DNA of 64,000 bases. Origin: JACKDW01 sp964621785 (GTDB lineage: Bacteria > Myxococcota_A > Polyangia > Nannocystales > Nannocystaceae). Under the pieces are notes generated by a model that saw only the letters and a program-made list of their open reading frames with translations, was not told the DNA's origin and searched no databases. Position numbers and translations under genes: made by a program. Positions 1 through 8,125 of this stretch are shown piece after piece. Where the stretch lies: NCBI GenBank assembly GCA_964621785.1, contig CAZUPD010000028.1, positions 1 through 64,000 of the forward strand, in the 5' to 3' direction. Position 1 is the stretch's first letter; the number at the start of each line of letters is the position of its first letter.

Positions 1-129
1 CACCCGTTGGGAGCTTGGGTCGTATCGCCAAGGACCGTCACACCCCCCACTATGCCGCGGGGGTCGGGTTGGGTTAGTCGGCCGTCATTTTTTTTCTAAG
101 TTTTGGAGATGACAGATAAAAAAAGTGAG

Positions 130-1926
130 CTACGCGGTGGGATCGGCCGTCTGTCTGGGTGCGTCGAGCTCGATCCAAAACGCACTTCCCCGCGAGCCCG
201 CCGGATCGACGCCGACTCTTCCGCCCATGGCTTCGGCCAGGTGGCGGACGATCGCAAGCCCCAGGCCGGTTCCGCCGACACCGCGGGCGCGGCCAGGATC
301 GACCCGGTAGAAACGTTCAAACACGCGTTCGCGGTGGTGCGGCTCGATACCTGGCCCGTTGTCGATGACGGAGATCCGGATGCGCTGTTCAATATTTATT
401 GCATGCACAACAACATCGCCGCCGTCCTGGGTATACTTCACTGCATTTTCGACCAGATTCAAGAGCACATGGTCGAGCCCGCGTGTATCTGCAACCACTC
501 GAATGTCGTCGTCGACTTCGCTGCTGAGGGTGATGTTTTTTTCGTCTGCGATCGCGTAGATTCCCTCGAGCACCCGACGCACCCGGGGAGCCACGGTGGT
601 GGGTTGGAGATCGAATTTGTAGGCACCGGACTCGATTCGGGCGATTTCTAGGAGGTCGTCGACCAAGGCTTTGAGGCGGTCGGCGTTGCGGATCTGGGCT
701 TGTAAGAATCTGGTCGCGAGTTCAGGTTGTTGCATCGCCCCGTCGAGCAGGGCTTCGGAGTTGGCGCGGATGATCCCGACCGGGGTGCGTAGTTCGTGGG
801 AAATGTTGGCGACAAAGTCCCGTCGCATGCTTTCCAGACGCCGCAATTCGGTGACGTCTCGCATCACCAGCACCGCACCATCGGCGTTGTGCAACGGTCG
901 CCCGTGGGCCTGCAGCACGCGTTTACTCGGACGCAGCGTCTCGCACTCGATTTCGTCGGATTCGCCTTCGAGCACCCGGGCGGCGAGGTCGTGAAGCGCA
1001 GGTACCCGCAGTTGCTCGAGGCCGATCTGCGAATCGGTGAGGTCGACGGCAAACATCTGCTCGGCCGCGCGGTTGCCCATGACGATGTGGAAGTCGCGGT
1101 CGATGGCGACCACCGCGTCGCTCATACTGTCGAGGACCACCGTGATCCGGCTGCGTTCGTCGGACAACTCCGACACGGTCGAGGCGAGCTTGTCGGCCAT
1201 GCGGTTGAGCGAGACAGCCAGCTCGCCTAACTCGTCTGTGCCGTCGACATCGAGTTTGCCCGGTACGCCCGAAGTCAGTCGCGCAGGTTCGAGGGCTCGC
1301 TCCGCCAGCGAAGAGGCGTCGCGGACCAAACTCCGCAGCGCGCGACTGAGGACATGGGAGGCGACAGCACTGAGGATCGTCGCACCAATCAGTCCGAGGA
1401 GGCAGGCAAAGATCAGGCCGCGACGAAGTTGACGCAACGCTTCGTCGAGGCTGTGCAGCGGACGACTGAGGCGGACAATCCCGGCCCCTTGTTTGTGGGT
1501 GTAGGGCACGGCGACGTACAACATGGTCTTGTCGAGCGTCGCGCTGTGCCGCAGCGCAGCTCCGTAACCGTGCTCATGGGCTGCGAGCACCTCCGGCCGG
1601 GTATCGTGAAGCTCCATCGCGGCGACGGCTTGGGCGGCCACACCTGAATCACCCAGCACCCGTCCCGCGTGATCGATCAGGGTGACGCGGACTTCTCCGA
1701 GTTTCGAGACCTTGCGGGCAAGGGCATCGGCATCGGTATCGGCGAGCGAGGGATGATGGACGACGATATCGCGAACGATCTGGAGTTGGTGGGACAGCTC
1801 TGTCTCAGCCCGCTTGCGGGCGAACTCGCGGACTTGGCCGTCAAAGTAGAACCCGGCCAAAACCACGCCGATGAGCACCACGACCACCGAGGCAAGAAAC
1901 AGCTTGCCGCGGATGCCGAGTCTCAC
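130..1926 (-). CDS. phoR: PhoR-type sensor histidine kinase
   Basis: Membrane sensor kinase of a phosphate-type two-component system, 598 residues. Seen in order: TM helix at about 8-28, an extracytoplasmic domain, TM helix at about 170-193, HAMP at about 195-250, PAS at about 258-350, the dimerisation and phosphorylation domain with NISHELRTP (His377), and an ATPase domain with the N-box at Asn494, DNGPG at 522 and the G-box GGTGLGLAIV. All catalytic motifs are intact. The start is a GTG that overlaps the phoB stop by four bases, which implies translational coupling in a phoB-phoR operon. The PhoR assignment rests on the HAMP-PAS-HisKA architecture and the PhoB-like partner. No pst or phoU genes are in the window, so the phosphate stimulus is inferred. 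Confidence 0.9.
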   Translation of the reverse strand: MRLGIRGKLFLASVVVVLIGVVLAGFYFDGQVREFARKRAETELSHQLQIVRDIVVHHPSLADTDADALARKVSKLGEVRVTLIDHAGRVLGDSGVAAQAVAAMELHDTRPEVLAAHEHGYGAALRHSATLDKTMLYVAVPYTHKQGAGIVRLSRPLHSLDEALRQLRRGLIFACLLGLIGATILSAVASHVLSRALRSLVRDASSLAERALEPARLTSGVPGKLDVDGTDELGELAVSLNRMADKLASTVSELSDERSRITVVLDSMSDAVVAIDRDFHIVMGNRAAEQMFAVDLTDSQIGLEQLRVPALHDLAARVLEGESDEIECETLRPSKRVLQAHGRPLHNADGAVLVMRDVTELRRLESMRRDFVANISHELRTPVGIIRANSEALLDGAMQQPELATRFLQAQIRNADRLKALVDDLLEIARIESGAYKFDLQPTTVAPRVRRVLEGIYAIADEKNITLSSEVDDDIRVVADTRGLDHVLLNLVENAVKYTQDGGDVVVHAINIEQRIRISVIDNGPGIEPHHRERVFERFYRVDPGRARGVGGTGLGLAIVRHLAEAMGGRVGVDPAGSRGSAFWIELDAPRQTADPTA

Positions 1927-2639
1927 AAAGCCTCTCCCTCCACAGCCCCTTCGGGGACATCCGAGTTAAACCGGTAGCCGACGCCACGCAGGGTTTGGAC
2001 ATAGGGCGCGGCCTGTCCGAGTTTTTTTCGCAACCGGCGGACGTGGGTGTCGACCGTGCGCGTGGTCAGGCCCGGTGCGACGCCCCACACATCGTGCAAC
2101 AGGGTGTCGCGGGTCTGGACCCGGCCACAACGCTGGACCAGCGTCGTCAGCAGGCGGAACTCTAAAGCTGTAAATACAACTTCATTGTCGTCGACCCACA
2201 CCCGATGGCCGGCCTGGTCGATCCGCAAGCGACCAAATTTCACCAACTCGGGCTCGGCCGGCTGGGTACTTCGCCGCCGCAGTACCGCGCGCACCCGCAG
2301 GATGAGTTCGCGGACACTCAGCGGCTTGACGACGTAATCGTCGGCACCGACTTCAAATCCAACCACGCGATCGACCTCTTCGCCGCGGGCGGTCATCATA
2401 ATGATCGGGAGTTCCTTGCCCGCGGGCGTGCTGCGGAGTCGCCTGCAGATTTCGATCCCCGACATATCTGGCAGCATCACGTCGAGCAGCAGCAGGTTGG
2501 GTGGCGAAGCTTGAACCATCCGCAGTCCCTCGGCGCCGGTATGGGCAAATGCGACTTCGAAGCCTTCCTTGGTCAAGCTGTATTCGAGGATGGAGACGAG
2601 GTCGGGCTCGTCTTCGACGATAACAATGCGTTCGGCCAT
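1923..2639 (-). CDS. phoB: PhoB-type response regulator (OmpR family)
   Basis: DNA-binding response regulator of 238 residues. The receiver domain (1-120) has the acidic pocket EDE near residue 9, the phospho-acceptor Asp53 in LLLLDVMLPD and the conserved Lys in YVVKPLS. A winged-helix domain follows (about 140-230) and ends with the family signature TVDTHVRRLRKKLG and RGVGYRF. It should be phosphorylated by the overlapping downstream kinase. ATG start at 2639. Upstream lie tandem 11-bp TCACA repeats that could be its own operator. Family identity is firm; the phosphate role is inferred from resemblance. Confidence 0.92.
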   Translation of the reverse strand: MAERIVIVEDEPDLVSILEYSLTKEGFEVAFAHTGAEGLRMVQASPPNLLLLDVMLPDMSGIEICRRLRSTPAGKELPIIMMTARGEEVDRVVGFEVGADDYVVKPLSVRELILRVRAVLRRRSTQPAEPELVKFGRLRIDQAGHRVWVDDNEVVFTALEFRLLTTLVQRCGRVQTRDTLLHDVWGVAPGLTTRTVDTHVRRLRKKLGQAAPYVQTLRGVGYRFNSDVPEGAVEGEAL

Positions 2640-2722
2640 GGCTCCCCGGTCGGTACGGATTCGGCGGCATGATACAAGCGTCGCCGACGCATCACATCCG
2701 CTGGGGCTCGATGTCCCCGTGT

Positions 2723-2792
2723 GTTCACACGGAGGTCACAAAGCCCAATTCGCAAATCGCATCACAGCCATGTCACAACCACTTCGCAAGTT
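2723..2792. promoter_or_regulatory. Pho-box-like 11-bp direct repeats
   Basis: Two adjacent 11-mers, GTTCACACGGA (2723-2733) and GGTCACAAAGC (2734-2744), share TCACA at 11-bp spacing. A second cluster has TCACA/TCGCA cores at 2762, 2773 and 2784, again every 11 bp. Tandem 11-bp repeats with a GTTCAC/GGTCAC core are the known form of Streptomyces PhoP boxes. Their place directly upstream of phoB suggests autoregulation. The second cluster overlaps the proposed start of the small + strand gene. Confidence 0.5.
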
Positions 2793-3009
2793 GCATTGGG
2801 ATTTCTTTGGGCCCCACGCACGGGGCACCGCGGAGCACTACCTTCGGCATCTACACGAGTTTGTCGCCCGGCGGGAGCTCGCCGCCTGTCAATCGGGGAT
2901 CGAGTCGATGGCCCCGAACCACTGCGGTGTGTGGTGCGTGGCGGCCGACGTCGCAGGCGAGCAACTTCTGATCTCGGCCCTGCGTCCACGGCGGGCGACT
3001 GCGCTCTAG
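2770..3009 (+). CDS. Small conserved-looking protein, function unknown
   Basis: A 79-residue reading frame diverging from phoB. The protein is hydrophilic, with LHWDFFGPHARGTAEHYLRH near the N-terminus and a C-terminal half containing two Cys and AWC-like segments (GVWCVAADVAG). Its composition (paired aromatic residues, His-rich helix, balanced charge) looks like a real small domain rather than an antisense shadow. I have the impression of related small proteins in other myxobacteria but cannot verify it. The ATG at 2770 sits inside TCACA repeats; a TTG at 2791 is a possible alternative start. No signal peptide or membrane segment. Confidence 0.55.
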   Translation: MSQPLRKLHWDFFGPHARGTAEHYLRHLHEFVARRELAACQSGIESMAPNHCGVWCVAADVAGEQLLISALRPRRATAL

Positions 3010-3131
3010 CCAAGATTTGCCCGCGCAAGGTGACGGCCATTGCAACCATCGGTTTCGATTGCGCGGACCCGGCGAGCGAAAATCGTTCAAAGTTTTTTTG
3101 CAGGTGGTGCAACACAGGCGAAGTCCTGCCG

Positions 3132-4553
3132 ATGGGGCAGAGCATGCAGACCCTGTCCGAAGCTCCAACCCCGGCCTTCACTTCCGCTCGCGTCGCCGAT
3201 CCTCCAACAACTCAGCGAACGGTCTCTACCCCCGCTCGCGTCGCCGCGTCGAAGCCGTCCGCCCACGTCGACGAATCGACCGTCCGCCTGCGGTTGGTTC
3301 ACCGTGAAGATGAACGTCCAAAGCTCGCCCTCGAGGTCGAAGACGCAGTCATTCCCCTGCGCGGGCGTGTCGTGCTGGGTTCCGGTGCCGTCGACGTCCC
3401 GATTCGCGACAACTTCGTGTCGACCCGTCACGCCCAGATCTCCCGTGAGTCCGGCGGCTACCTACTTCAAGATCTGCAGTCGAAAAACGGGACCCACCTC
3501 GATGGCGTCCGCATCGAACGCGCGTGGTTGCGGCCGGGGATGACCCTCAAACTCGGCAACTGGCGGGCGCGTGTGGTCGACCCACGTCCGGCCCAAGTCG
3601 CCGAGGAAACAGGGATGTTGGGGGCGAGCCCGGCGTTTTGCAGCCTTCAGCGGACCTTGCAAAAGTTCGCGCGGATCGGCCAGCCCGTCCTGGTCCGCGG
3701 CGAAACTGGAACCGGCAAAGAGCTCGCCGCCCGTGAGCTGCACCGCCTCAGCACCCGTCACGAGGCTCCGTTTGTCGCTGTCAACTGTGGGGCGATCCCC
3801 GAAGGTTTGTTTGAGAGTGAGCTGTTTGGCCACGTCCGCGGAGCGTTTACCGGTGCCCACCGCAACCATATCGGTGCATTTGCAAGGGCCCACGGCGGGA
3901 CCCTGTTTCTCGACGAAGTTGCCGAATTGCCGGTGGTGTTGCAGAGCAAACTCCTGCGCGTGCTCGAGACCCGACGGATCGCACCGGTCGGCTCAGAGCG
4001 CGAGCAAGCTGTCGATGTGCGGGTGATCTCGGCGACCCACCAACCGATCGAAGAGCTGCTCGACGCGGGAATGTTTCGCGAAGATCTGTTCCACCGCCTC
4101 AGCGTCCTGAGTGTCGATCTTCCGCCGTTGCGCGAACGCGGCAGTGATATCGCCTTGCTCCTCGCCCGGTTTGCCGCCGAGTTCGAGCGGGAGTTGGGCC
4201 GCGCCATCGAGCTCACCCAAGATGCCCATGCAGCCGCCCGGCGCTACGCGTGGCCGGGCAACATCCGCGAGCTTCGCAACTGTTTGTTGCGGGCAGCGGC
4301 CCTGAGCGAGGGTCCGATCACCGGTGCTGAGTTGGTGCCGCAGACCCGCCGTCGGACCCGCAATAGCGAAAAACCGGGGCGAACGCCCGATTGTCTGGAG
4401 GTACCACGGGGGACCTTTCGCGAAATGAAGCACAACCTCCTCACCCAGATTCTCAGCGAGCGGGGGTCGATCCGCCGGGCGGCCACGTTTCTCGATGTTC
4501 CGCGAAGCACCCTCGGCGCGTGGCTCAAGAAGACTGAAAGCGAATCATCGTAG
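3132..4553 (+). CDS. FHA-domain sigma-54-dependent transcription activator
   Basis: Enhancer-binding protein of 473 residues. After a disordered N-terminus there is an FHA domain (about 75-150: conserved STRHA, SKNGTHLDG), which binds phosphothreonine peptides. Then comes a sigma-54 AAA+ domain with Walker A GETGTGKE, an intact GAFTGA loop, Walker B TLFLDEV and an arginine-finger region, and a C-terminal Fis-type helix-turn-helix (RRAATFLDVPRSTLGAWL). FHA in place of a receiver is common in myxobacteria and links Ser/Thr kinase signalling to sigma-54 promoters. The frame stays open upstream to 2721. I chose ATG 3132 because upstream translation lacks domain character; ATG 3144 is also possible. 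The partner kinase is not identifiable here. Confidence 0.88.
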   Translation: MGQSMQTLSEAPTPAFTSARVADPPTTQRTVSTPARVAASKPSAHVDESTVRLRLVHREDERPKLALEVEDAVIPLRGRVVLGSGAVDVPIRDNFVSTRHAQISRESGGYLLQDLQSKNGTHLDGVRIERAWLRPGMTLKLGNWRARVVDPRPAQVAEETGMLGASPAFCSLQRTLQKFARIGQPVLVRGETGTGKELAARELHRLSTRHEAPFVAVNCGAIPEGLFESELFGHVRGAFTGAHRNHIGAFARAHGGTLFLDEVAELPVVLQSKLLRVLETRRIAPVGSEREQAVDVRVISATHQPIEELLDAGMFREDLFHRLSVLSVDLPPLRERGSDIALLLARFAAEFERELGRAIELTQDAHAAARRYAWPGNIRELRNCLLRAAALSEGPITGAELVPQTRRRTRNSEKPGRTPDCLEVPRGTFREMKHNLLTQILSERGSIRRAATFLDVPRSTLGAWLKKTESESS

Positions 4554-4813
4554 CGGTATTCACGGACACACGAGCAAGAGCTCAGAAACGAGTCGGTGTT
4601 CATCCATCGACTTGTTTGTGTGTACAAATTAATTCGAGCCACCGAACGCCGGTCCGGCTATCCTTCCGACACGTTTGCGGACGCTGCTCTCCAGACGATC
4701 TGCAAACCCGCAGACGGGCCCGAGATCTGGGTGCAAACTCGAGAGTGTGACCAGTCCAAACGGACCGTGGCAGCGGCACAGGGTGTCGGACATGTCACCA
4801 ATAGCATATACAA

Positions 4814-5680
4814 CTATTCAGGGATGGTCGCCGCGTACTGGCACATATCCTCGCCGAGGGGTTCCCAACCCTCTGGGCACTGGGGTGGGACCGTGACATC
4901 TTCGTACATCGGCTCGCCCGGGTAGCTGGCCGCACTCCCGCCGATCACACGGTTGGCCACATACACCATCATGTACATCTGGACGTTGATCGCGGCGCAG
5001 ACGGTGTAGCCGTTATTCCCCTCAAATGCGCGGTACGTGACGTCGTTGATAATGTCGCACTCGGGCAGCATCAAAAACGCGTCCTCCGAGCCGGCGAGAT
5101 TTTGATTGAGCCCGCAATGCGGGATGTTGGCAATCGTGGGCATACCCACGAGAGAACTGCCGCCCTCGCCACATTCGATATCGGTACGCGGATTATCCAT
5201 TGATGGTACACAGATATCGTCCGTCGGAGCACCGCCATCTGGGCAGGTGTAGCCACTGACCTGTTGACCGACACACCCTTCCTCGCTGGCGACGGTATCT
5301 TCTGGGCACTCGAGGTTGTCGCTTTGGCAGGTCTCTTCCACGAAGTCGCCACCCATGGGACACGCACAGATGCATTCACCCGCCATCCCATCGGCATCGC
5401 ACAGCTGGAGGCCGGCACTGCATCCATCGAGCTCGCAGCTCTCCACTTCGCCGGGCTCACAGGGATCCGTGTCGGCAGTTGTGCCTTCGGTCGTTGTACT
5501 AGCAGTATTATCGGTGGCGTCTGTCGTGGCGACCGTGGTCCCAGTTGTTGCTGTTTCGTTGTCCAGCGATGTCGCTTCACCGGACGCGCATCCCGCGAGC
5601 ATCGCTGTGACGAGCAACGCGGCGCACCGAGTACACGTAGGTATCAAACTGTTAGGTAAGATTAAGTGCTCAGGCTGCAT
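4814..5680 (-). CDS. Cys-rich lipoprotein, function unknown
   Basis: 288 residues. A hydrophobic N-terminal segment ends in the lipobox LAGC (Cys about 31), so it is probably exported and lipidated. A Thr/Asp/Ser-rich linker follows (about 35-70), then a Cys-rich stretch, then a C-terminal domain from about 165 with many aromatics and PHCGLNQNLAGSEDAF. The linker style matches five other lipoproteins in this window. I do not recognise the C-terminal domain. Downstream of the membrane glycosyltransferase gene on the same strand. The start is uncertain: a TTG about 11 codons in gives a tighter signal peptide. Confidence 0.75.
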   Translation of the reverse strand: MQPEHLILPNSLIPTCTRCAALLVTAMLAGCASGEATSLDNETATTGTTVATTDATDNTASTTTEGTTADTDPCEPGEVESCELDGCSAGLQLCDADGMAGECICACPMGGDFVEETCQSDNLECPEDTVASEEGCVGQQVSGYTCPDGGAPTDDICVPSMDNPRTDIECGEGGSSLVGMPTIANIPHCGLNQNLAGSEDAFLMLPECDIINDVTYRAFEGNNGYTVCAAINVQMYMMVYVANRVIGGSAASYPGEPMYEDVTVPPQCPEGWEPLGEDMCQYAATIPE

Positions 5681-5756
5681 ACTTCGCGGATAACACGGTC
5701 ACGCGTGAGACGACATGCCCGGCGCTAGTACCAACTTCCCGAGAACGTGATTCGAC

Positions 5757-7316
5757 TCAGAAACGACGGTTTTCAGGCTGATTCGTGTGACTCCGACCAC
5801 GTAGGTCCCAAGCCAGGATACACGCTGCGGCCGCCGCGAGGACTCCGATACCTCGAAACACATTGAGCAATCCCACATGCCCAAAGGCATGCAGGCGTTT
5901 CGCACCGGCGGATAGCATGTCGACTTCGAGGCCCGCAAAGCCGACGTATGGACTGGCCCACCACTGCCAGTGACTCGTGTCCATCAGCTCGATCGGGCCG
6001 ACGTCAGGGTCGATCATCAGGGTCCACATCCACTCGAATATCGAAAAACAGGCGAGGTAGCCACTCAGTCCGACACAGGCGAGCAGGCCGAGACACCACA
6101 GCACCGTTGTGATCCGACGTCGCTCGCAGCGTTGCCGGAGTTCTTGCAGGGCGGACGCCAGCGGCAACAATAAAAATGCGACCACCGGCACGAGGTGACG
6201 CGGGCCGATCGCCCATCCGCCCCACCAATCGCTCCGCGTCGAGATCATCAAATAGCGCAGGCCGGCGACACTCAGAGCCATCCACAGGGCGGCGGGGATC
6301 CTGCGCCAGGCGCTGCGAAGACCCCACAGGCCGAGCAAAATTGCTGGTGCGTATACAAAAACGCTGCGGCCCGGAGCGATCAGTTGTGCCGCCATCGCCT
6401 CGAATGGCAGCACACTGTGGCTGTAGTAGCCAAATCGCCCCGTTTCGAAGGGGTCGCCAAAGCGCCAGTACTGACCGTAGAGCCACAGACCGATGATGGC
6501 CGACCCGAGGAGGAGCCCACCGACCCACGCCCGGCGGGTGTGGGTGAGGGCCCGCGCGCGCCACAACGGAATCAATGCATAGCCAAGCAAAGCCGGCAGC
6601 GCCGTCAGGTTGAGAATATGTGTATGTACGGAGAATCCGGCCAAGGCTCCGGCGAGCCACAGCGAAATGTAGGGCGTATCCCCGCGGGCGCGCGCGCGGT
6701 GAAACCAGGTGATTGATGCCGCGGTGGCCACCAGCAACAGGCCGCTAAGCGGTTCGCTCAAAAAGGTGCGGGAAAACGGCCACGCACAGGTGCCCAGGCC
6801 GTACATCAGCGAGGTTGTTACGGCGACGCGTCGCGTAAACCCGAGCCACGAAAGCCACAGGGCAAACACCGCAACGGCGAGACCCGTCACCACACAGTTG
6901 GTCAGGCTGACGACTAGGCGGGTCCAGTCGGCATGGGCTGAGCGGGTGTGAAAAAAGTAGTGGTTCGAGCGGACGGCGTGACGCCAGGTGTGCGGCACCC
7001 GGTCGTAGGTTTGATTGCCGAGGGCATAGGCGGGCAGGGCAACGAGTGAGAGTCCGTGGCCGAAAAACCCGTAGCGCTTGTGATCCCGTCCGTACTCCCA
7101 GCCAAATGTTCCCCTCGGACGACCTTCGGGCTCACCCGAAGGTTTGGCGATACCCGGGATATCGAGGGTACCGCGCTCGTACAGCGACGCCGTCGTCTGG
7201 TAGACGATCTCGTCGTCGGGAAACTGGATCCGCCCGGGTGCGGTCCACAAATAAATGCTTGTACAAAGGACAAACAGCGCCACGACCGTTCGGCCTGGCA
7301 CTGTTTGGACCGCCAT
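5757..7316 (-). CDS. Polytopic membrane protein, GT39/ArnT-like glycosyltransferase
   Basis: 519 residues with roughly ten hydrophobic helices. The first helix (about 8-27) is followed by PGRIQFPDDEIVYQ; an acidic pair in the first extracytoplasmic loop is the expected catalytic position of GT-C enzymes such as ArnT or protein mannosyltransferases that use polyprenyl-phosphate sugars. Other conserved-looking segments are LYGLGTCAWPFSRTFLSEP and DWWGGWAIGPRHLVP, which resemble family-39-like proteins of unknown acceptor. ATG start at 7316. The two flanking genes on the same strand encode lipoproteins, possible cargo, but nothing in the sequence proves this. Confidence 0.72.
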   Translation of the reverse strand: MAVQTVPGRTVVALFVLCTSIYLWTAPGRIQFPDDEIVYQTTASLYERGTLDIPGIAKPSGEPEGRPRGTFGWEYGRDHKRYGFFGHGLSLVALPAYALGNQTYDRVPHTWRHAVRSNHYFFHTRSAHADWTRLVVSLTNCVVTGLAVAVFALWLSWLGFTRRVAVTTSLMYGLGTCAWPFSRTFLSEPLSGLLLVATAASITWFHRARARGDTPYISLWLAGALAGFSVHTHILNLTALPALLGYALIPLWRARALTHTRRAWVGGLLLGSAIIGLWLYGQYWRFGDPFETGRFGYYSHSVLPFEAMAAQLIAPGRSVFVYAPAILLGLWGLRSAWRRIPAALWMALSVAGLRYLMISTRSDWWGGWAIGPRHLVPVVAFLLLPLASALQELRQRCERRRITTVLWCLGLLACVGLSGYLACFSIFEWMWTLMIDPDVGPIELMDTSHWQWWASPYVGFAGLEVDMLSAGAKRLHAFGHVGLLNVFRGIGVLAAAAACILAWDLRGRSHTNQPENRRF

Positions 7317-7334
7317 GAGACAGGTGGAGATGGG

Positions 7335-7850
7335 TTAGCCGGTGGTCGGGTTGCTCATACAACCAGAGGCGTCAAAGGTGCAGGTGACAGGGTCACAGGC
7401 CAAAACGCCGCTGTCGTAGCCGAGTGATTGACAGGTGTAGTTATTGAGGTTGTCGGTATCGCACTGTTCCATCGAGTCGACGTTGCCGTCGCCACAACTT
7501 GCGCCGCCGGTGGTGGGCATCCCGGTGGTGGGCATCCCGGTGGTGGGCATCCCGGTGGTGGGCATCCCGGTGGTGGGTTCGTCGGTCGTTGAATCGTCTG
7601 TGGTCGAGCCGTCCGTCGTGTTGTCGGTGTCACTCTCAGAGCCGGAGGTTTCGTTACCGGTGTCGGTATCGGTATCGGCACCGGTATCGGTATCGGTATC
7701 GGTATCGGTGCGAGATGCGTCGGTGGTCGAACTGGCACTGGCGTTCCCAGTTCCCGACGCCGAAAGCGTTACACCTTCTTCAGTGTCACCACAGCCGATC
7801 GACAAGCAGATGAGCGAGGCAGATGCAATTCCCACGGCTAAGCGATTCAT
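7335..7850 (-). CDS. Repeat-linker lipoprotein with CGDG cysteine motif
   Basis: 171 residues from ATG 7850. The signal peptide MNRLAVGIASASLICLSIGC gives a clean lipobox, so I prefer this start to the longer frame that begins at 7886. The mature protein starts with a low-complexity linker: alternating Thr-Asp-Gly encoded by a GGTATC hexamer array, then Gly-Met-Pro-Thr-Thr units encoded by a 15-bp minisatellite. It ends with CGDGNVDSMEQCD and four more Cys, the cysteine-rich repeat (DUF4215-like) found on myxobacterial surface proteins. Probably a surface-anchored adhesive or scaffolding module; the exact role is unknown. Confidence 0.8.
   Translation of the reverse strand: MNRLAVGIASASLICLSIGCGDTEEGVTLSASGTGNASASSTTDASRTDTDTDTDTGADTDTDTGNETSGSESDTDNTTDGSTTDDSTTDEPTTGMPTTGMPTTGMPTTGMPTTGGASCGDGNVDSMEQCDTDNLNNYTCQSLGYDSGVLACDPVTCTFDASGCMSNPTTG
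7509..7577. repeat. 15-bp minisatellite, about 4.6 copies
   Basis: The unit GGTGGTGGGCATCCC repeats perfectly at 7509, 7524, 7539 and 7554, with a partial fifth copy. It encodes Gly-Met-Pro-Thr-Thr in the minus-strand lipoprotein. The unit is a multiple of three, so copy-number change alters linker length without a frameshift. Confidence 0.95.
7665..7706. repeat. GGTATC hexamer array
   Basis: Seven in-frame hexamers, six GGTATC and one variant GGCACC, encode an Asp-Thr dipeptide run in the same lipoprotein linker. Confidence 0.9.
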
Positions 7851-8125
7851 GTCGGATGTTGTCCCCCGCGTGAGTAAGGACGTCAAGGTAAAATCTGCGC
7901 CCTTTGTGTGACCTCGCTGGTGCTTGCACGTGCACGGATGTTGTCATCGAGAACCCGATCATTTGCATATGCGGAGTTCCAAGAACGCCCCTGATGTTTA
8001 ATTGCGAACGCAAGATCCGTCGAAGCGCAGACGAGCGTGTTGGACCAGGTGCATTTGCACCCGAGGTTCGAAACATCGAGAGATGTGCGGGCCTTCGGGT
8101 AAGCTGTTAGAGGTCCCTTGCGCAA

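Noticed and set aside
1..129. Terminator downstream of phoR
   Set aside because: T- and A-runs are present, but I could find no stem.
7509..7577. Possible CRISPR array or REP element
   Set aside because: Perfect contiguous 15-bp units inside a coding frame; a minisatellite.
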